From Microbaculum marinisediminis (GTDB lineage: Bacteria > Pseudomonadota > Alphaproteobacteria > Rhizobiales > Tepidamorphaceae): 64,000 nucleotides of DNA. The stretch's first letter is position 1. Every line of letters starts with the position of its first letter. Shown here piece after piece: positions 57,998 to 64,000 of this stretch. Under the pieces are notes generated by a model. The model did not search any database. It was not told where the DNA came from and saw nothing but the letters and a program-made list of their open reading frames with translations. Location: contig NZ_JALIDZ010000002.1 in assembly GCF_025397915.1 (NCBI RefSeq), positions 248,001-312,000 of the forward strand, read 5' to 3'. Position numbers and translations under genes: made by a program.

Positions 57998-59926
57998 ATG
58001 GCTTGGTCCGATGATCTTAGTCCAGCAACCCCCGCATATCAGATCGCTGCGTCTGCAAATCCTCGAGTAAGGGTCGTCGCAGGTCCCGGAACCGGGAAAT
58101 CTTTCGCAATGAAACGGCGCGTTGCCAGGCTCTTAGAGAATGGCGTCGCACCAAATGCGATACTGCCCGTTACTTTCACAAGAGTAGCTGCCGAAGACCT
58201 GCATCGCGAGCTTGTTGGCATGGAGGTGCCCGGCTGCGATGAACTCGAAGGCATTACTCTTCACAGTCTTGCCCTACGAATGTTAATGCGAAACCATGTT
58301 CTGAGCGCAACAGGTCGAATTCCGCGCCCGCTTAACGAATTTGAACTTGAGCCCTTGATCTGCGACCTGATGGCTGCGCACGGCGGCAAAATGGCGGTCA
58401 AGAAGCTCAGAATGGCTTATGAGGCTGCTTGGGCTCGACTTCAGCATCAGCAACCAGGATATGCCACCGGCCGCGCTGATTCTGCCTTTCAAGCCGACCT
58501 GCTTCAATGGCTAATATTTCATGAGGCCATGTTGATCGGTGAGGTTATTCCTCAGCTTTATCAATATCTACACGCCAACCCCACCGCAGCCGAACGAAGA
58601 GAGTATAACCATATTCTAGTTGATGAATACCAAGACCTGAATCGAGCGGAACAAGGCGTTATCAATTTACTTTCTGAAGACGCTGATGTCTGCATTGTTG
58701 GTGATGACGACCAATCGATCTATGGCTTCAAACATGCACATCCGGAAGGCATTCGAGAATGGCTCGATACCAACGCAGGCGCCGATGATCTCGGCCTTGA
58801 GGAATGCCGACGGTGCCCAACGCAAGTGGTAGAAATGGCTAACAGTTTGATTGGTCACAACGTCCAGCGACCTGTTCCACGACCACTCAATCCGATACCC
58901 GCTAATGGTGCAGGTGACGTTCGGATTATCCAGTACCCAACTATTTCGCAGGAGGTCGTCGGTGTCGCCGAGTTAGTGGCACAAATGATAGCCGATGGAA
59001 CGCCTGCGGGCGACATTCTCGTGCTCACCCAAAGTAGGGCCTTTGGCAGGCCTTTGTATGAAGCCTTGGTGGCGCGGGACGTTCCGACCAAGTCATATTA
59101 CGCGGAGTCGGAGTTGAGCCACGACGATGCACAACGGGCATTTGCGCTTCTCAAGCTGTTCGTGAACAGGGAAGATCGAGTTGCACTACGTTGGCTTGTT
59201 GGCGCGAACGGCAGCAACTGGCACGCAGCCGGCTATCGTCGCGTCCGCGAGCACTGTGAAAACACCGGTGCTACGCCATGGTCAGCGATGATACAGCTTG
59301 AGAGCGGTGTACTTCGTCTGCCCTACACTAACGGAATCATCGCTTCGTTCCGCGAAATCATCCAAGCTCTCGATAACCTCGAAGTGCTTCCCGATCTCAG
59401 GAGTGTTGTCGATCAACTGTTTCCGGACGGTCAGGATTCGACCCGCGATATTCGCGAACTGGCAATTGCCATCCTTGACGCGATGGACGCCGAAGTTCGT
59501 GAGGAATTCCTCCGCAAACTTTCAACAACAATCAGTCAGCCGGAAATCCCGACTGAGATCGAGGATGTTCGAATTATGAGCCTGCACAAGAGCAAAGGCC
59601 TAAGTGCGCCGGTCACCATCATCGCCGGGTGCGTTCAGGGTCTTTTGCCGAGGCCTGCCGAAGCGGAATCGACACCTGCCGAGGCGGCACAACATCTTGA
59701 AGAGCAACGCCGCCTATTCTACGTCGGAATAACGAGGGTCAAGGCAGTGCCCCAAGAAAGGAAGCCCGGAACTTTGATCTTGACCTACTCGCGACGGATG
59801 CCAGCGCGCGATGCCCTTTCGGTTGGCATTACGCCAGCGCAAAGACAATACGATCAAGCCATACTCCATGCGAGCAACTTCATCCGCGAACTTGGCCCAT
59901 CAGCGCCTGATCCGATAGCTGGTTAG
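57998..59926 (+). CDS. orphan UvrD/Rep-like superfamily 1 helicase
   Basis: 642-residue SF1A helicase. Motifs in order: Walker A GPGTGKS, LPVTFTRVAAEDLHREL, Walker B LVDEYQDLNRAEQ, GDDDQSIYGFKHAHPEG, and late motifs MSLHKSKGLSAPV and RRLFYVGITR. The gene is AT-richer with different codon use than neighbours, and base composition shifts at about 57.9 and 59.93 kb, suggesting horizontal acquisition. No nuclease partner is next to it. ATG 57998 is assumed; a TTG 12 bp upstream is possible. Confidence 0.87.
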   Translation: MAWSDDLSPATPAYQIAASANPRVRVVAGPGTGKSFAMKRRVARLLENGVAPNAILPVTFTRVAAEDLHRELVGMEVPGCDELEGITLHSLALRMLMRNHVLSATGRIPRPLNEFELEPLICDLMAAHGGKMAVKKLRMAYEAAWARLQHQQPGYATGRADSAFQADLLQWLIFHEAMLIGEVIPQLYQYLHANPTAAERREYNHILVDEYQDLNRAEQGVINLLSEDADVCIVGDDDQSIYGFKHAHPEGIREWLDTNAGADDLGLEECRRCPTQVVEMANSLIGHNVQRPVPRPLNPIPANGAGDVRIIQYPTISQEVVGVAELVAQMIADGTPAGDILVLTQSRAFGRPLYEALVARDVPTKSYYAESELSHDDAQRAFALLKLFVNREDRVALRWLVGANGSNWHAAGYRRVREHCENTGATPWSAMIQLESGVLRLPYTNGIIASFREIIQALDNLEVLPDLRSVVDQLFPDGQDSTRDIRELAIAILDAMDAEVREEFLRKLSTTISQPEIPTEIEDVRIMSLHKSKGLSAPVTIIAGCVQGLLPRPAEAESTPAEAAQHLEEQRRLFYVGITRVKAVPQERKPGTLILTYSRRMPARDALSVGITPAQRQYDQAILHASNFIRELGPSAPDPIAG

Positions 59927-60143
59927 TCCGACTTTGCCGGAAAATTGCAGGATGCGTTGGGAACGGCCGCTCGGCGCCGAGGACTTCCATACCCGCAGCC
60001 CCCCCTTCCCCCCCCTCCCCCGGACAGATCGTCGCAATTACGACCCGGGAAGTCGGTTCCAGGAAACGACTCGTGACGAATGTGCCGAATAATCCCCGGT
60101 AATCGGCTTTGCTGGCCGCGTCCTTCGCGTCGGGGTTTCGCGC

Positions 60144-60848
60144 ATGTCTGACGACGATATCGATCTTTCCTCGCTTGCGGACGACGACCTCGTCCAGCAG
60201 ATGCACGACGACCTCTACGACGGCCTCAAGGAGGAGATCGAGGACGGCGTGAACATCCTGCTGGCGCGCGGCTGGGCGCCCTACGACGTGCTGACCAAGG
60301 CGCTCGTCGAGGGCATGCGCATCGTCGGCGAGGACTTTCGCGACGGCATCCTGTTCGTGCCCGAGGTGCTGCTGTCGGCGAACGCCATGAAGGCCGGGAT
60401 GGCGATCCTGCGGCCACTGCTCGCCGAGACCGGCGCGCCCAAGGTCGGCAAGATGGTGATCGGCACCGTGAAGGGCGACATCCACGACATCGGCAAGAAC
60501 CTCGTCGGCATGATGATGGAGGGCGCCGGCTTCGAGGTGATCGACATCGGCATCAACAATCCCGTCGAGAAGTATCTCGAGGCGATCGAGGAGCATCAGC
60601 CCGACATCCTCGGCATGTCGGCCCTGCTGACGACCACCATGCCCTACATGAAGGTCGTCATCGACGCGCTGAAGGAGAAGGGCCTGCGCGACAAGTACAT
60701 CGTGCTGGTCGGCGGAGCGCCGCTCAACGAGGAATTCGGCAGGGCGGTCGGGGCGGATGCCTATTGCCGCGACGCGGCGGTGACGGTCGACACCGCCAAG
60801 GAGCTGATGCGCCGGCTGCACAACCAGCGCGCCGCCGCCGCGGGCTAG
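60144..60848 (+). CDS. corrinoid-binding methyl carrier protein (MtbC/MttC type)
   Basis: 234-residue protein with the two-domain build of methyltransferase corrinoid proteins: an N-terminal helical cap (LVQQMHDDLYDGLKEEIEDG, then GMRIVGEDFRDGILFVPEVLLSANAM) and a C-terminal B12-binding Rossmann domain with KGDIHDIGKNL (the DxHxxG cobalt-ligand His), then ILGMSALLTTTMPYM and VGGAPLNEEFG. It would accept methyl groups from an MttB enzyme; the two MttB genes are 4-11 kb away. Confidence 0.9.
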   Translation: MSDDDIDLSSLADDDLVQQMHDDLYDGLKEEIEDGVNILLARGWAPYDVLTKALVEGMRIVGEDFRDGILFVPEVLLSANAMKAGMAILRPLLAETGAPKVGKMVIGTVKGDIHDIGKNLVGMMMEGAGFEVIDIGINNPVEKYLEAIEEHQPDILGMSALLTTTMPYMKVVIDALKEKGLRDKYIVLVGGAPLNEEFGRAVGADAYCRDAAVTVDTAKELMRRLHNQRAAAAG

Positions 60849-60940
60849 CTTCCCGCCTGCCACCGTCTTCGCGCCGTGACGCCCGGGCCCCGCCGGGCCG
60901 CGGGCGATTCCCCATTTTCCTCTTCCGGCAAGGTGCTTCG

Positions 60941-62239
60941 ATGCGACCGCTGTTGTTGTCCGTCACCGCGCTCCTCACCAGCCTCACGATCCTGCTGGCG
61001 GGCAACAGCCTGCAGTTCGTGATCCTGGCCCTGCGCGCCGAATCCGCCGGCTTCTCGCTGACCGTGGTCGGGGCGATGACCACCACCTACTACCTGGGCT
61101 ACGCGCTGGGCACGCTGCGGGCGCCCGTCTTCGTCGACCGGTTCGGCCATATCCGCGCCTTCGCGGCGCTGAGCTCGATCATCTCCGCCGTGGTGCTGGC
61201 GCACGGCATGCTGATCGAGCCGTATTTCTGGATCGCCCTGCGCTTCGTCACCGGCCTGTGCTTCGCCGGGCTGGCGACGGTGACGGAGAGCTGGCTCAAC
61301 GCCAAGGCGACGCGGAACGTGCGCGGCCAGCTGCTGGCGGTCGCCAGCATCGTGGCGATCCTGGGCTATGCCGTCGGCCCGCTCTTCGCCTCGTTCGGCG
61401 AGGTGGACGGCCTGGGCCCGTTCGTGATCGCCTCGATCCTGATGTCGGTGGCGCTGGTCCCGGTGACCCTGACCCGGTTCAGCGCGCCCTATGTCTCCGG
61501 AGAAGGCACGGAGGTCGAGCGCTACACGCTCGCGCGCCTGATCCGCGAAACGCCGTTCGGCACGGTCGGGTGCTTCACGACCGGGCTCATTCAGGGGGCG
61601 TTTCTCGGGCTGGGCGCGGTGTTCGCCGGGCGGTTGGGGCTGTCAGACAGGGCCGTGCCGGCCTTCATGACCGGCGCGCTGATCGCCGGGGCGCTGGCCC
61701 AGTATCCGCTCGGCTGGTTCTCGGACCGGTTCGACCGCCGCTTCGTCGTCGCTATTACCGCCGTCGTGACCGGCCTCGGCGCGCTGTCCGTCGCGCTGCT
61801 GCTCGATCTCATCGGAAACCCGATCTGGGTCGTCGCGGCGGCCATGGCCGTCGGCGGCATCGCGGCGATGCCGCTGTATTCGATCGTCATCGCCCACGTG
61901 AACGACCGGCTGCCGGAAACCTCGATCGTGCCGGCGGCCGCGACCCTGATCCTGGCCTTCTCGATCGGATCGGCCGTCGCCGGGCCGGTCGCCTCGCTGT
62001 CGATCGAACACTATGGCGCGGCCGGGATCTACACGTTCTTCGGCGTGACGCTGCTCGCCTTCGGCACGTTTTCGGTGTTCCGCGTGGCCCGGCGCGAGGC
62101 GCCGGAACACACGACGGACGGCGGCGTGTTCGCCGCCAGCCCGGTGTTGACGCCGATCGATACCGAATTCGACGAGAACCAGCTGCGGTTCGAATTCGAG
62201 GAGCAAGACGGCCCGGCGGAGGCCGGGCCGGCGGCGTAG
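60941..62239 (+). CDS. MFS transporter
   Basis: 432-residue protein of the major facilitator superfamily with about 12 hydrophobic segments. It has RAPVFVDRFGHIRAFAAL (motif A between segments 2 and 3) and GLCFAGLATVTESWLNA. Start ATG 60941 after AAGGTG. It resembles the YfkF/UMF1-type efflux or uptake permeases; substrate unknown. 92 bp after the corrinoid gene. Confidence 0.82.
   Translation: MRPLLLSVTALLTSLTILLAGNSLQFVILALRAESAGFSLTVVGAMTTTYYLGYALGTLRAPVFVDRFGHIRAFAALSSIISAVVLAHGMLIEPYFWIALRFVTGLCFAGLATVTESWLNAKATRNVRGQLLAVASIVAILGYAVGPLFASFGEVDGLGPFVIASILMSVALVPVTLTRFSAPYVSGEGTEVERYTLARLIRETPFGTVGCFTTGLIQGAFLGLGAVFAGRLGLSDRAVPAFMTGALIAGALAQYPLGWFSDRFDRRFVVAITAVVTGLGALSVALLLDLIGNPIWVVAAAMAVGGIAAMPLYSIVIAHVNDRLPETSIVPAAATLILAFSIGSAVAGPVASLSIEHYGAAGIYTFFGVTLLAFGTFSVFRVARREAPEHTTDGGVFAASPVLTPIDTEFDENQLRFEFEEQDGPAEAGPAA
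62210..62229. terminator. hairpin at the convergent MFS/thiolase ends
   Basis: GGCCCGGC / GCCGGGCC 8-bp stem with 4-nt loop inside the last codons of the MFS gene, 13-32 bp before the convergent thiolase stop. Terminator-like without a T-run. Confidence 0.35.
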
Positions 62240-62241
62240 GC

Positions 62242-63444
<1,203 letters not shown>

Positions 63445-63755
63445 GTCCTTACTCTCCTTCGTCTTCGGGCGCCTTCAGGCGTCTTCGGGTTTCGCGGCCG
63501 CGGGCTCGCGCGGCCCGGTCATATATACCCTTGCCGGTGACGCGAAACCGCTCGGGCTCGAATTTTTGAGGGTTGTTCGCAATTCGAACGCGCCTTGACC
63601 GATCGGGCGCCTCGCCGCGCGAGCGGGAAACTGCCATCGCGAACACCGTTTCGCGGCGGGATGATCCAGCGCCGATGCCGCGAGACGGTTCTCTGTGCGG
63701 ATCCGTTTGTTATGGTCCTCCGTCAACGCCGCGTGGAACGACGATGGAGGCAGAC
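63445..63755. promoter_or_regulatory. 311-bp divergent intergenic region
   Basis: Non-coding DNA between the thiolase (minus) and the redoxin gene (plus). It contains a small inverted repeat GTTCG-CAATT-CGAAC (63575-63589), about 130 bp upstream of the thiolase start, which could be an operator. Otherwise nothing clear. Confidence 0.35.
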
Positions 63756-64000
63756 ATGGTTCGCACCGCAACGCCGCCCGGGGAGATCGGGCATCGGGCC
63801 CCGGATTTCAGCCTGAAGGGCACCGACGGCAAGACCTGGACGCGTGACACCGTCAGGGGCGACAACGGCCTCGTCGTCGCCTTCATCTGCAATCACTGCC
63901 CCTATGTGAAGGCGGTGATCGACCGCTTCGTCGAAGACTCCGCGGCGCTGCAGGCCAAGGGCGTCGGCGTCGTGGCGATCATGCCGAACGACTGGAACGT
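63756..64000 (+). CDS. redoxin/thioredoxin-like protein (5' part only)
   Basis: First 81 codons of an AhpC/TSA- or thioredoxin-like protein, cut by the window edge. The start follows GGAGG with 5 nt spacing. The protein opens with GHRAPDFSLKGTDGKTW and has the active-site stretch FICNHCPYVKAVI with a CxxC pair, as in thioredoxin-like redoxins that reduce small molecules or periplasmic proteins. Confidence 0.85.
   Translation, partial: MVRTATPPGEIGHRAPDFSLKGTDGKTWTRDTVRGDNGLVVAFICNHCPYVKAVIDRFVEDSAALQAKGVGVVAIMPNDWN

Noticed and set aside
57998-59926. Gabija-type defence system (GajB helicase)
   Set aside because: No OLD-family nuclease gene adjoins the helicase, and the flanking genes are an L,D-transpeptidase and a corrinoid protein.

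Overview
The window is a 64 kb stretch of a high-GC alphaproteobacterial chromosome. Gene families point to a marine or soil heterotroph near Rhodospirillales/Hyphomicrobiales: a PAS_5-type protein, a TTG/GTG-rich operon style, TRAP and Liv-type uptake systems, non-pyrrolysine MttB methyltransferases, and palindromic intergenic repeats. It is dominated by catabolic and transport operons on the minus strand. No rRNA, tRNA, CRISPR array, insertion sequence or integrase gene was seen.

Layout. 0.1-6.7 kb: housekeeping and regulators (retropepsin-like protease, phosphomannomutase/phosphoglucomutase, PAS protein, AraC and MerR regulators, TauE/SafE exporter, DusA). 6.9-16.5 kb: a self-contained sugar-acid catabolic cassette (enolase-superfamily dehydratase, GntR/UTRA regulator, split UxaA-type dehydratase, semialdehyde dehydrogenase, TRAP transporter, GMC oxidoreductase). 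The cassette is inserted between livF and dusA: a decayed livF 3' end lies next to intact dusA, and a decayed dusA 5' end lies next to intact livF. 16.7-33.6 kb: the most striking region. It holds a Liv-type ABC importer, an operon encoding a three-component bacterial microcompartment (BMC-H, BMC-T and EutN/CcmL-type vertex) with an acylating aldehyde dehydrogenase, an opine-dehydrogenase-like protein, a malate dehydrogenase with a 90-residue N-terminal extension, a Rid protein and a glutamine-synthetase-like ligase. It also holds a divergent FAD amine oxidoreductase, a three-gene N-methylglutamate-synthase-like set (glxBCD/mgsABC) and a GntR/FCD regulator. Three intergenic regions carry the same operator-like triple heptad repeat (GTATNC every 7 bp), which ties these operons into one regulon.

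33.6-38.9 kb: methyltransferase, a BigR/SqrR-type persulfide sensor with its inverted-repeat operator, periplasmic MsrA and MsrB, a YcaQ-type glycosylase and a BenE transporter. 39-56.8 kb: a methylated-amine/betaine-like catabolic zone with two FAD amine dehydrogenases, an enolase-superfamily enzyme, an Fe-ADH, a peptide-type ABC importer, two MttB-family methyltransferases lacking pyrrolysine and a small Fe-S protein. 57-64 kb: an L,D-transpeptidase, an AT-richer orphan UvrD-like helicase that looks horizontally acquired, a corrinoid protein that could serve the MttB enzymes, an MFS transporter, a PcaF-like thiolase, and the start of a redoxin gene cut by the window edge.

Working model (inference) for the BMC region: a primary amine or amide is imported by the Liv system and joined to glutamate by the ligase. 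The GlxBCD set rearranges the product to an N-alkylglutamate, and the FAD and/or opine-type dehydrogenase splits this into glutamate plus an aldehyde. The aldehyde is held inside the shell and converted to an acyl-CoA, with malate dehydrogenase recycling NAD+.
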